Origin: JAVBTT01 sp031556035
GTDB taxonomy: Bacteria > Bacillota > Clostridia > Oscillospirales > UBA929
Direction of reading: 5' to 3'
DNA length: 64,000 nucleotides
Assembly: GCA_031556035.1 (NCBI GenBank)
Contig: JAVBTT010000002.1
Coordinates: 62,001 to 126,000, forward strand
The stretch's first letter is position 1. Each line of letters starts with the position of its first letter. Position numbers and translations under genes: made by a program. Under the pieces are notes generated by a model. It was not told the DNA's origin. It saw only the letters and a list, made by a program, of their open reading frames with translations, and made no database searches. Below are positions 35,901 to 43,147 of this stretch, in pieces.

Positions 35901-37854
35901 CGGAGAGGGCAGGTTTACCAATGCGCAATCACCGATTATCAACACCTGGCCTTACGGCTCCAGCTACGATTTGTCCCAGCTGGCAGGCAGTACCGTTAAG
36001 GATATCGCCGACGGCAAGGAGTATATACTTACCGGTTGGATGGATCAGGATGGCAATAATTACGGCATCGACGCCACTATCACGGTTACGGGCGATATAA
36101 CACTGACCGCCCGTTTTGCGGTGGCTTCAACTGCGGAGTATACAATCACAATTTATCCCATACCGGGAGAACTCTTTGCCGGTGGATACAGCTACAAACA
36201 ATACAAAGGCGCTTTTGGGGAACCGACAAATATCGACATTGACTTTGAGATGTACGACGATTATTCGGTTGACCAGGACGTGTCCCACAGGCAGGTCTTT
36301 GACGGCTGGTATCAATCTCCGGGAGACACAAAGCTTTCGGCTTTCCCTGCTGTGTTTGGAGGAGATCAGGACATTACTATCGATGCGAGGATTAAACAGG
36401 TCACTCGCTATTACACCATTACCTTCAGCGGAAACGGCGGCAAATTCGAAAGCGGCGAAGCGACCGTTTCGCAGGCATATGAGTACGGGGACACTATCCA
36501 GAACGTACCGACACCAACGAGGGACGACGATTTTTATTTCTCCTATACCTTTAACGGTTGGGATCGGCCGCTTGGCGAGGTAACCAATGACGAGATTTAT
36601 TCCGCGGTCTGGACAAAGACGCAAAAAACGAGTGCGCCTCCGCTGCCGTCGGGCATTTTCATCTCCGACGGGACGACGACCGAGGACATAAACTGTGTCA
36701 ATGCCGGCGGAGGCCACACGCCTATTCAGGGCTATGCGTATAGCCTTAAAGAGTATTTTATTGCCGATCCCGGCTCCGGGGATCTGACTTCCTATTATGT
36801 CCCAACGCTTACGATCACAGGTAATGGCCTGACCGTAAGCGGCTCGGTTGACGAAGGTCCTGCCGCCCCCGAAATGGAAAACACTGTGAGTATTTTTGTC
36901 GCCGAAAGCGTCACGGACGTTACCTTTGATGATCTCTCCTTAACCGTCCTGTTTGAACAGTCTGAGGTAATCAGTATTGATAGCGCAGACGTCCCGCTTA
37001 CAATCACGATATCGGGTGAATGCGGCTTTGAGAAACTTAGAAGGGACGATCCCGCTGCGGAGGCATACAGCAGCTCCGCGATTCGCAGCTATCGGGAGAC
37101 CGTATTTGAAGGCGCGGACGGCAGCGCGTTACTGACGATCACGGCTAATAAGGCAATGGGAGTTTCAAGCTACGCAGACGTCACATTTAAATCAATCACG
37201 ATGTCTGTGGATGCGTCGGGGATTATCAGAGAGTATGATTACGGAGACGGCTACGGAGTTGTTTACAAGATGGCGGCGGCGTTCGACAGCGACAATGATT
37301 CACGCATAAGGTTTATTGATGCGAATGTGACGGTTCACTCACCGGGCAGTCTAATTTTCGGATCGGTGGAATTCATTGGGAATACCACTTTTGAGTATAG
37401 CTCAACGGAGAGTGTCGCGCCTGTGCTTGAGATCGCGGAGGATCTCATCTTTGAGGATTTCACAGGGATGTTCAGCCTGTCCTTTGATGAGCCTGGGGCG
37501 TCAGCTCCGGCGGTCACGGTGCGGGGCTCCATTAGGTTTATCGTTGACGGAGCGGAGGTTGACCCCGAGGAGTATTATGATCTGGGCGGTGCGCGGATCG
37601 CAATGATAACGGTTGAAGACGAGTATGAAGAGCCATACGAATACTATACCTTTGCTGATGAGAACGGTGATCCGCTTTCCTCGGTCACGATCCTGCCATT
37701 AGGTGCAGAGCCCTTTGCCGGGGGATTCCCCGCAAAAACCGCCCATACTTCCGAATTGTTCGCAGCGTTACCCGACATCCGCGTCACCGGCCTAAAAAAG
37801 CAGGCCAGGATATTGCGCTTTTCGACAGGCGCCGGGCAGATTGGGCGGCACTAA
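29992..37854 (+). CDS. Giant SLH-anchored surface protein with InlB-type repeats
   Basis: This 2620-residue exported protein has a signal peptide (1-28, ending AFAAE). Three SLH domains follow at about 31-85, 90-150 and 153-205 (for example YGHWAAPAIERWSDYGVLSG), which bind secondary cell-wall polymer. Residues 210-440 are a Gly/Thr/Val-rich stretch that looks like a beta-solenoid. One InlB/Flg_new-type repeat is near 444-515 (FQTNGGSAVSPVRVTRGETL). Residues 520-1500 are large and unassigned, and a run of degenerate InlB-like repeats lies at about 1500-2210 (FTGWF, FDGWY, FNGWDRP endings). The tail 2236-2620 is beta-rich. AGGAGG precedes the ATG. The stop codon falls in an R1-like end sequence, so the C-terminus may be cut short. 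It probably has an adhesive or structural role. Confidence 0.85.
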   Translation: MKWAFKRVLTTLLALLLILGIAPMNAFAAETRYNDTYGHWAAPAIERWSDYGVLSGYAGLFRPDDSITRAEFATVLYKVIGYTAQGANQFSDVDSGKWYYEAVAKLAAAGIMLGSDGKARPEDDITREEAAALISRAFSIPENTADPKPFGDAATISAWAAGYVGGLHAEGYITGKPGNVFDPRANITRAEAVTILDNMVKAFYSSKGEYSSDISGSAVIRSDDVTLKDSAISRNLYLMEGIGNGNAALNNVTVAGTTYIRGGGPNSIKAAGGALGVVVLNSLTGTHLELSADTSVAKLIFLNSGSVTFGGVTVSFDAAEGALTLGGTFDKVVLNADGTMTVTAGGVTYDIIPPAGKVTTLTLTEGSVVREMDLSAPLHIKGTGQIDKMKVHASGSTVDDGVKVKLENIIVDKGIAITVDGKVYTGTGGSLTAGDAGGAFSTSDPNSVVVSFQTNGGSAVSPVRVTRGETLSSLPMPSKNDCSFTGWFTDDGLSEPFYSDVPIMGDTTLYAQYAEKDYNIEERTDPNKYVADCPADFEVNVLSPVTLTPANLSDYVELTAVSPCDSPALTVAASGESYTIKPLPPSLYEEGCLYKLTLKNENLSFDGEAEGVRELSFRIHKAESEIVEFRDGIINVLWDDAINLGENTFSIPADKYGEIKAAFDANTAYNNNKSNPDEPDRSVILRFWNGTFDDGDLEYRKATAVTLIADSDGYFEYGGKRYVEHGDVLLLVTEDCLPGEIYKKVDVYGEEMLPAGDLLSAVMSLDTDQIAEQVKNSEGAAQLTDILNNALSQSETLQSLLAEPDGIETGMQPMTTGFAEGFRTPSEGSTTESIPVYFFDIQGLDVTCTVKGTNNANFPIEYLMSKEEWSKEYPELADEYPNVWPVMTLTFTYTATINNKIKIDAVFEVKEFLTATLAGWCKYGGELFYPSTWDDLSFDYSLFLYSQTDLNLSIIAKSVNRSDEYKYDINITEEIQKLMNDDKTDDSDPAAILEKVLGDKGDYLELVEANLMEITVSILELVQIEFKLDFVVKINFAAGISSRFTYLCSQEIGVTGDIDAGEVNTYKHALDNNGAYQFDLYAAGYLGLKAGLRGSVAVSVVGLKDVGKVGVKLEVGAYMDIYGFIHLNILKYGDHRHTGSNWQEVPIRPAQISIQGAIFMETGVYVETGLFLESTVFNLRLDVPFYEYRLPILAMGDRYALLKFKNNSDKITMTDDALPLLGAGGLLEAEYVDMKTGKRVAGNYAKLDRFVVQFSSPAFKIVGNDIVFDKSLLKDVARADTDVAVYYKGGSLNFSHSTSSIDLGNFQERALKDINMGALNHVRFLAPFYTKEDILEMMLDEEYSRNIWKANLLGDEFTTIVSGPGISLSVFEYEKYKAMILRLFEDDSLFADNYNSNNAMLAEAKLIRLSWIDSDVFEELGGEADIFKPVKATYILNVNGAETVLEEREILPGLKPGAPNTGSSSLFWYQWLQLEKNISVKSYDDFNRPILRDTVYNIYAVKPQKLVTFITFYNDKWHFDVYAVNVGDVPTPTAGYDNTLSCLGWATRQYGYSSKKAGELVPVSWNPYVADANEYLYEGLDTAGPLYSVSGSFQHCEGEYIKAVHVDGAEYYKASQYIYEAQYVRPACAITVKFSNMTSPVVLEVPYGNPIRLRGDWFDDSMGYRYAGIDMGDDGTVDYPPDYVWDDFIKDPPYAYGDMTLTMLYDIKTYTVTVQNHLGDPTSTLLVNYGDLPGILDTKPEHPDNPGEYNFIYWDVSKSGGEFARWKKIHDPFVREDWVIRPVYAINEQMVRFLFTHDDTATMHTAYLSPGDYRISEVLGFTPSGYTSEGKRYVLYAWERDNNGEYILDDAFTVADKDIVIVAVYMEEADTRYTVTFNTTYGELSKGSLSYGELSPDGKTFAFKAEHDEYEAMAEEFIAINNALGPVTTEDKVYTFGGWSLTDIDEQNRTVQYGAAWSGAIREFTVVFDAGEGRFTNAQSPIINTWPYGSSYDLSQLAGSTVKDIADGKEYILTGWMDQDGNNYGIDATITVTGDITLTARFAVASTAEYTITIYPIPGELFAGGYSYKQYKGAFGEPTNIDIDFEMYDDYSVDQDVSHRQVFDGWYQSPGDTKLSAFPAVFGGDQDITIDARIKQVTRYYTITFSGNGGKFESGEATVSQAYEYGDTIQNVPTPTRDDDFYFSYTFNGWDRPLGEVTNDEIYSAVWTKTQKTSAPPLPSGIFISDGTTTEDINCVNAGGGHTPIQGYAYSLKEYFIADPGSGDLTSYYVPTLTITGNGLTVSGSVDEGPAAPEMENTVSIFVAESVTDVTFDDLSLTVLFEQSEVISIDSADVPLTITISGECGFEKLRRDDPAAEAYSSSAIRSYRETVFEGADGSALLTITANKAMGVSSYADVTFKSITMSVDASGIIREYDYGDGYGVVYKMAAAFDSDNDSRIRFIDANVTVHSPGSLIFGSVEFIGNTTFEYSSTESVAPVLEIAEDLIFEDFTGMFSLSFDEPGASAPAVTVRGSIRFIVDGAEVDPEEYYDLGGARIAMITVEDEYEEPYEYYTFADENGDPLSSVTILPLGAEPFAGGFPAKTAHTSELFAALPDIRVTGLKKQARILRFSTGAGQIGRH

Positions 37855-38075
37855 TACTCATCTCATGTTAAAGCAAAAACACAAGCAGAAACGATAACCA
37901 CAGATACGATGTCCAAGGCGTGCAGGTAATATGTTTTTAAAATAGTATTATCCGGCACGGCATACGGTTAATAATTTATCGACTGTTCGAGTGCCGGATA
38001 ATACTAATACCTGTCATAAACATGCAGAAGCTTGCCGTGGCAAGCTTCTGCATGTTTATGAGCGGAAGGTTTAAT
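37850..38075. repeat. R1-derived repeat cluster after the SLH gene
   Basis: An R1-like left end (ACTAATACTCATCTCATGTT) begins at 37851 and includes the SLH gene stop. Next, AGTATTATCCGGCAC (37944-37958) and GTGCCGGATAATACT (37991-38005) are exact inverted repeats. Then ACTAATACCTG leads into a perfect hairpin with 22-bp arms, cataaacatgcagaagcttg.. (38015-38036 and 38039-38060), followed by agcggaaggtttaatcgtgg, which is the other R1/R2 end reversed. The 290-bp gap holds no gene that I can see. Confidence 0.65.
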
Positions 38076-38144
38076 CGTGGGACAAACAATCCGGAGCTCA
38101 TGCCGATATCGGTTATATCTCCCCTCAATTATACATTATGTAAA

Positions 38145-38819
38145 CTATTGCAACTTCCTTTTAGCCCTTTCGCCCGCCTGATGAACCACGGTCAGCAGAG
38201 ACTGGACATGCCTGGGATACTCCATGTTGAGCATCTCGTGCGAGAGCTGGGGGAGCTCCGCTCTGTCAGTTTTCGAGGTGAGTATGGCCTGTATCTTTGC
38301 CTCGGCTATGGAGATATCGGCGTCGGACAGCGCGGGGAAAGACGAGCGGGGCTCTGAGAAAAAGGCGTCCGGATTTGTTCCGGAGGATCTGTAAAAACGC
38401 CTGAACAGCTTGTACACGGTGCTTCCGAAATAATACGTCATCTCGGAGACGAGGCCGTTGTGCCCGCTGCGCCCCGCCAGGTCGTACAGGAGGCTTATCG
38501 AGTTGTTGATAAGTTTTTTTGCCAGCAGGGCCGACGCGCTTCGCCCGTCCAGCCTGTTGTCCTTGCCCTCGGAGGCATCGGGCAGAGAATCGGGAAGACC
38601 CGTGCTGTCCCTGACCATTGTGCGCCCCAGCAGATAGTCGGCCGACACCCCGTAAAAATCGCACGCTTTAACGAGAAATTCGAGCCCGGGCTCCCGGGCT
38701 CCGGTTTCGTAATGTGAAAGTAGCGCCTGCGATATTCCGAGGGCGGACGCGACCGCCCTCTGATTAAAGCCCTTTTCCTTGCGCAGCAGGGAAAGGGTTC
38801 TGGAAAATCCCGTTGCCAT
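38145..38819 (-). CDS. XRE-family transcription regulator
   Basis: This 224-residue protein has an N-terminal Cro/CI-type helix-turn-helix at about residues 5-60 (LLRKEKGFNQRAVASALG, ISQALLSHYETGAREPGLEF, DYLLGR). Residues 75-224 are a helical region of unknown type, probably for dimerisation or ligand binding. ATG 38819 follows GAGGTGAGCTTC; the GTG three codons earlier is inside that ribosome site. It is divergent from the pduL-glg operon, and an inverted repeat that could be its operator lies in the shared 329-bp gap. It may regulate itself or the glycogen operon; this is inference from position. Confidence 0.83.
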   Translation of the reverse strand: MATGFSRTLSLLRKEKGFNQRAVASALGISQALLSHYETGAREPGLEFLVKACDFYGVSADYLLGRTMVRDSTGLPDSLPDASEGKDNRLDGRSASALLAKKLINNSISLLYDLAGRSGHNGLVSEMTYYFGSTVYKLFRRFYRSSGTNPDAFFSEPRSSFPALSDADISIAEAKIQAILTSKTDRAELPQLSHEMLNMEYPRHVQSLLTVVHQAGERAKRKLQ

Positions 38820-38884
38820 GAAGCTCACCTCATAAATGTTTCCGACTTGTACTTGGAGGCGACATCAGTTTACATATCGCCAAT

Positions 38885-38901
38885 CTGTTTATAACAAACA
38901 G
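38885..38901. promoter_or_regulatory. Inverted repeat, possible operator of the XRE regulator
   Basis: CTGTTT-ataac-AAACAG is a perfect 6-bp dyad 66 bp upstream of the regulator start. Its size and spacing suit an XRE-type dimer. The rest of the gap to 39148 is AT-rich and holds the pduL promoter. Confidence 0.4.
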
Positions 38902-39051
38902 TTATTATGTAACCCTGTTAAACGCCGTGAATACAATAGGTATTATAATAGCTCCCCGCATATTTGTAAAGACCGAATGATGAACGTTGTCGCCTTGTGT
39001 CGAATTTGGTCGCACGATGAAATGCTGTCTCGTAATGACTTGTTTTTTTGG

Positions 39052-39080
39052 TTGCATGTCCCATTCCCATGTGATAAAAT
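39052..39080 (+). promoter_or_regulatory. Promoter of the pduL-glg operon
   Basis: TTGCAT (39052-39057), 17 nt and TAAAAT (39075-39080) point toward the pduL-like gene 68 bp downstream. Confidence 0.55.
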
Positions 39081-39148
39081 ATGCTAAGAAAAAAGCAACT
39101 ATGACCCGAGTGAGATAATTCGGGGGAAAATACGGGGGAGTTTTACCA

Positions 39149-39724
39149 ATGGGTAACAACATGATCGCGCTTGAGGGTTCGGCCCGCCATCTTCACGTGA
39201 CAAGAGATGACCTTCACAGTCTGTTCGGCGAGGGGTATGAGCTTCACAACAAGCGCGAGCTGTCTCAGCCGGGGCAGTACCTCTGCGAGGAGCGCGTACG
39301 CCTTGAGGGGCCCAGGGGCGGAATAGATCGGGTTTCCATACTTGGCCCTGTGCGCCCGGCCACACAGGTTGAGCTTTCGCTCACCGACGCCCGTGTGCTG
39401 GGCATTGAGCCGCCTGTCCGCGAGAGCGGGGACATCAAGGGCTCGGCGCCGATACGCCTTGTCGGGCCGGCCGGCACCGTCGAGCTGGCCGAGGGGGCAA
39501 TAATCGCGAAGCGCCACATCCATATTACCCCGGAGGACGCGGCCTCCATGGGTCTGGCTGACAAGCAGACCGTGAAGGTCAGAACCTTTGGGCCCCGTTC
39601 GCTTGTCTTTGACGAGGTGGTCGTGCGCGTATCCGAAAAATTTGCCACGAGCATGCACCTGGACTTTGACGAGATGAACGCCGCCGGCCTTTCCGGCGAC
39701 GCCAGGGGAGAGGTTCTGCTTTAA
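39149..39724 (+). CDS. pduL: PduL-type phosphate acyltransferase
   Basis: PduL enzymes transfer an acyl group between CoA and phosphate, for example acetyl-CoA to acetyl phosphate, using zinc. The 191-residue protein has both histidine clusters expected for the metal sites (SARHLHVTRDDL at 11-22 and IAKRHIHITPEDA near 117-129). It also has the family stretches LSQPGQYLCEERV, ILGPVRPATQVELS, PVRESGDIKGSAPIRL and MHLDFDEMNAAGL. It lacks the N-terminal targeting peptide of microcompartment PduL, and no shell genes are near, so it is likely a free cytosolic phosphotransacetylase. It is the first gene of a run leading into the glycogen genes, 34 bp before glgB. Confidence 0.9.
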   Translation: MGNNMIALEGSARHLHVTRDDLHSLFGEGYELHNKRELSQPGQYLCEERVRLEGPRGGIDRVSILGPVRPATQVELSLTDARVLGIEPPVRESGDIKGSAPIRLVGPAGTVELAEGAIIAKRHIHITPEDAASMGLADKQTVKVRTFGPRSLVFDEVVVRVSEKFATSMHLDFDEMNAAGLSGDARGEVLL

Positions 39725-39758
39725 CAGTCGCGCAAAACTGTATAAGGGGGGCGTTACC

Positions 39759-41873
39759 ATGCCGAGAAAAACCGATATGGCTTCCGACGCAGGGGCAGGG
39801 GCATCAGCCTTAAAGCCCGCCAAAGCTTCTGCGAAGAGGGCCGCGGCGAAGATCTCCGACAAGGCTCCCGTTGGCAAGTCGGTAAAAAAGGCCGCGAAAG
39901 CCTCCGGCAAAAAGGCGGCCGCGGCGTCTAAGCCCAAGCCGTCCGGCGCCGTGACCGCTGAAAAGCCTGAGGAGGTCGCCGCAGTTATGGAGAACATATA
40001 CCGCAGTCCGCTTGAGACTCATTTGTACTTCTTCCACGAGGGCACTGACTGCCGGGCCTGGGAGATCATGGGGGCGCATTTTGGCAGTCTTGACGGAAAG
40101 GCCGGCGTGTTTTTCAGGGTTTGGGCCCCGGACGCCGCCGCGGTATCCGTTATCGGGGACTTCAATAGTTGGGACAGAGGCAAAGACCCGTGCAGAAAGA
40201 TTTCGGTTGGCGTTTGGGAGGCATTCATTGAGGGTCTTCCCGAATACACTTCCTATAAGTACTCTGTCGAGACGAGGGGTGGTGAGGTCAGGGAGAAGGC
40301 CGACCCGTACGCCTTCCACGCCGAGACAAGACCGAGGACTGCCTCGAAGGTATACGAGCTGAGGGGCTATGAATGGGGCGACAGGAGCTGGATCGACGCG
40401 AGGGGAGACCAGTACAACCGGCCGATGAACGTCTACGAGCTGCACCTGGGCTCCTGGCGGCGCGGGGAGGACGGCCGGATGCTCACATATCTGGAGACCG
40501 CCGAGCTGCTGATCCCCTATGTAAAGGAAATGGGCTACACACACATAGAGCTGATGCCGGTTATGGAACATCCGCTGGACGCCTCGTGGGGCTACCAGGT
40601 GACCGGATACTTTGCCGCCACCTCGCGCTTCGGCACCCCTAAGGAGCTCATGAAATTCGTTGACATGTGCCACCAGGCGGGCGTCGGAGTCATACTGGAC
40701 TGGGTTCCGGCGCACTTCCCGAAGGACGGCCACGGTCTCATCGAGTTTGACGGCACATGCTGCTATGAGTATTCCGATCCGGGACGCCGGGAGCATCCGG
40801 ACTGGGGCACCCGCGTGTTTGACTACGGCCGCAACGAGACGGTGAGCTTCCTGATGTCGTCGGCAATGTTCTGGCTGGCGGAATTCCACGCGGACGGGCT
40901 GAGGGTTGACGCGGTGGCTTCCATGCTTTATCTTGACTATGGAAAGCGCAGCGGCGGAGACTGGACGCCCAACATCTACGGCGGACGGGAGAACATCGAG
41001 GCGCTCGCCTTTATACGCAAGCTCAACCAGCGCGTGTTTGAGAGCTTTCCCCATGCGCTGATGATCGCTGAGGAGTCCACCGCCTGGCCGATGGTCACAA
41101 AACCGACCCATATCGGCGGGCTGGGCTTCAACTTCAAGTGGAATATGGGCTGGATGAACGACACCCTGCACTATATGAAGCTGGATCCGGTCTTCCGGCA
41201 GTATAACCACAACGACCTGACGTTCTCGATGATGTATGCCTTCGCTGAGAACTATGTCCTTCCCCTGAGCCATGACGAGGTGGTGCACGGCAAGTGCTCG
41301 CTTATTGAGAAGATGCCGGGCTATTACGCCGACAAGTTCGCCGGGGTGCGCGCCTGCCTGAGCTACATGATCGCTCATCCGGGCAAAAAAATGACGTTCA
41401 TGGGCATTGAGTTCGGTCAGTTCATAGAGTGGAACTTCGCTCAGAGCCTGGATTGGCATCTTCTGGACTATGAGATGCACCTAAAGCTTCGGGATTACGT
41501 CAAACGCCTCAACACCCTGTACTTGGAAAACGACGCGCTGTGGAGCAGGGATTCCGGCTGGGAGGGCTTCGCCTGGATCACGCACGGCGACTTCCAGGGC
41601 AACACTATGAGCTTTCGCAGGATATCAAAGGACGGAAACGAGCTGATCTGCCTGTTCAACTTCTCCCCCGTCAGCCGTGACGGCTACAGGCTTGGCGTAC
41701 CCTATCCGGGGCAGTATCGCGAGGCGCTCAACTCCAACGCGTCGGAATTCGGCGGTTGGGGAAAGACCAACGGCTATACCATGCACTCGGAGGAGATAAA
41801 GTGCGGGGACTATCCGGATTCGATACTGCTCGACCTCCCCCCGTACAGCGCGGTGTTTATATCTAAAATTTAA
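39759..41873 (+). CDS. glgB: 1,4-alpha-glucan branching enzyme with a histone-H1-like N-terminal tail
   Basis: GlgB cuts alpha-1,4 chains and re-joins them as alpha-1,6 branches in glycogen. After residue 75 the layout is standard: a CBM48 domain at about 105-200 (FFRVWAPDAAAVSVIGDFNS), then a GH13 barrel with nucleophile Asp in GLRVDAVAS (about 380), acid Glu in IAEEST (about 437) and transition-state Asp in LSHDEVVHGK (about 504), and a C-terminal beta domain. The first 75 residues are unusual: about 15 lysines with many alanines and serines (such as KKAAKASGKKAAAASKPKP), resembling histone H1 tails. The ribosome site AAGGGGGGCG and ATG 39759 support this start. An ATG at residue 77 exists, but I see no good ribosome site for it. 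Confidence 0.94.
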   Translation: MPRKTDMASDAGAGASALKPAKASAKRAAAKISDKAPVGKSVKKAAKASGKKAAAASKPKPSGAVTAEKPEEVAAVMENIYRSPLETHLYFFHEGTDCRAWEIMGAHFGSLDGKAGVFFRVWAPDAAAVSVIGDFNSWDRGKDPCRKISVGVWEAFIEGLPEYTSYKYSVETRGGEVREKADPYAFHAETRPRTASKVYELRGYEWGDRSWIDARGDQYNRPMNVYELHLGSWRRGEDGRMLTYLETAELLIPYVKEMGYTHIELMPVMEHPLDASWGYQVTGYFAATSRFGTPKELMKFVDMCHQAGVGVILDWVPAHFPKDGHGLIEFDGTCCYEYSDPGRREHPDWGTRVFDYGRNETVSFLMSSAMFWLAEFHADGLRVDAVASMLYLDYGKRSGGDWTPNIYGGRENIEALAFIRKLNQRVFESFPHALMIAEESTAWPMVTKPTHIGGLGFNFKWNMGWMNDTLHYMKLDPVFRQYNHNDLTFSMMYAFAENYVLPLSHDEVVHGKCSLIEKMPGYYADKFAGVRACLSYMIAHPGKKMTFMGIEFGQFIEWNFAQSLDWHLLDYEMHLKLRDYVKRLNTLYLENDALWSRDSGWEGFAWITHGDFQGNTMSFRRISKDGNELICLFNFSPVSRDGYRLGVPYPGQYREALNSNASEFGGWGKTNGYTMHSEEIKCGDYPDSILLDLPPYSAVFISKI

Positions 41874-41933
41874 GGCGCGAAACCAGCATTTTTGCTTGCC
41901 CTGAACCAGTATTTTCAGCTCGGGGGTGTATCC

Positions 41934-43130
41934 ATGAAAAAAGAATGTGTCGCCATGCTGCTTGCGGGCGGCCAGGGTAGCCGGCTCTATGTGCTCACCA
42001 CCCATGTGGCGAAGCCCGCCGTACCGTTTGGCGGCAAATACAGGATAATTGACTTTCCACTCTCCAACTGCGTGAATTCTGACATAGACACGGTGGGGGT
42101 GCTCACGCAGTACCAGCCCCACGAGCTCAACGCCTACATCGGCTCGGGCCAGCCCTGGGATCTGGACAGGCTGGACGGCGGCGTGCATATTCTCCCCCCC
42201 TATGTCAAGGGTAAGGGCGGGCAGTGGTACAAGGGCACGGCCAATGCGATTTACCAGAACATAAGCTTTATCGAGCACTACAACCCGGACTATGTGCTGA
42301 TACTTTCGGGCGACCACATATATAAGATGGACTATTCCTTGATGCTGCAGCACCACGTCAAGAACGAGGCGGACTGCACGATAGCCGTCCTGGAGGTTCC
42401 CCTGGAGGAGGCCTCCCGCTTCGGGATCATGAACGTCAACCCCGACGGCTCGGTTTATGAGTTTGAGGAGAAGCCTAAAAATCCCAAAAGTAATCTGGCA
42501 TCCATGGGTATCTACATCTTTTCGTGGGAGAAGCTAAAGCGGTATCTTATTGAGGATGAGGAGAACAAGAGCTCCAAGAACGATTTTGGCGGCAATATCA
42601 TTCCAAGCATGCTGGCAAACGGCGAAAAAATGATAAGCTACAGGTTTGACGGCTACTGGAAGGACGTCGGGACGATAAACTCGCTGTGGGAGGCCAATAT
42701 GGACCTGCTCGCGACCTCGGCCTCCATCAATCTGTTCGACCCGTCCTGGCGGATATACGCCAGGAACCCAACCGCCCCCCCGCACTTCGCCGGCAAGGAC
42801 GCGATTATTTCGCACAGCCTCGTCACAGAGGGCTGTGAGGTGTACGGCGAGGTGTATAACAGCGTACTGTTCAACGACGTGACCATTCACCCCGAGGCCG
42901 TTGTAAAATACTCCATAATAATGCCCGGCGCCATTATCGAGAGGGGCGCCGATATCGCGTACGCGATAATCGCGGAAAACGCCGTCGTAGGTGAGGACGC
43001 GAAAATAGGGGCGGAGCCGGACGAGGTTTCGGACGGCAGGGAGTGGGGAGTCGCGGTGGTCGCCTCCGGGGTGACCATCGGCAGTGGCAAATGCGTCGGG
43101 CCGTGTGAAATGGCCGACGCGCCGGTGTGA
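41934..43130 (+). CDS. glgC: Glucose-1-phosphate adenylyltransferase, catalytic subunit
   Basis: GlgC makes ADP-glucose from ATP and glucose 1-phosphate, the committed step of glycogen synthesis. The 398-residue protein has the pyrophosphorylase loop LAGGQGSRLYVLT (9-21), KPAVPFGGKYRIIDFPLSNC, the ILSGDHIYKMDY stretch and the C-terminal left-handed beta-helix repeats. ATG 41934 follows CGGGGGTG; the in-frame codon at 41892 has no site. It precedes glgD by 17 bp; in Firmicutes the GlgC/GlgD pair forms the active hetero-tetramer. Confidence 0.95.
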   Translation: MKKECVAMLLAGGQGSRLYVLTTHVAKPAVPFGGKYRIIDFPLSNCVNSDIDTVGVLTQYQPHELNAYIGSGQPWDLDRLDGGVHILPPYVKGKGGQWYKGTANAIYQNISFIEHYNPDYVLILSGDHIYKMDYSLMLQHHVKNEADCTIAVLEVPLEEASRFGIMNVNPDGSVYEFEEKPKNPKSNLASMGIYIFSWEKLKRYLIEDEENKSSKNDFGGNIIPSMLANGEKMISYRFDGYWKDVGTINSLWEANMDLLATSASINLFDPSWRIYARNPTAPPHFAGKDAIISHSLVTEGCEVYGEVYNSVLFNDVTIHPEAVVKYSIIMPGAIIERGADIAYAIIAENAVVGEDAKIGAEPDEVSDGREWGVAVVASGVTIGSGKCVGPCEMADAPV

Positions 43131-43147
43131 GAAAGGGAGCCTTAGCT

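Noticed and set aside
39810..41480. 556-codon minus-strand frame opposite glgB
   Set aside because: It lies entirely opposite the unmistakable branching enzyme with intact catalytic residues. The long frame results from codon bias of glgB.
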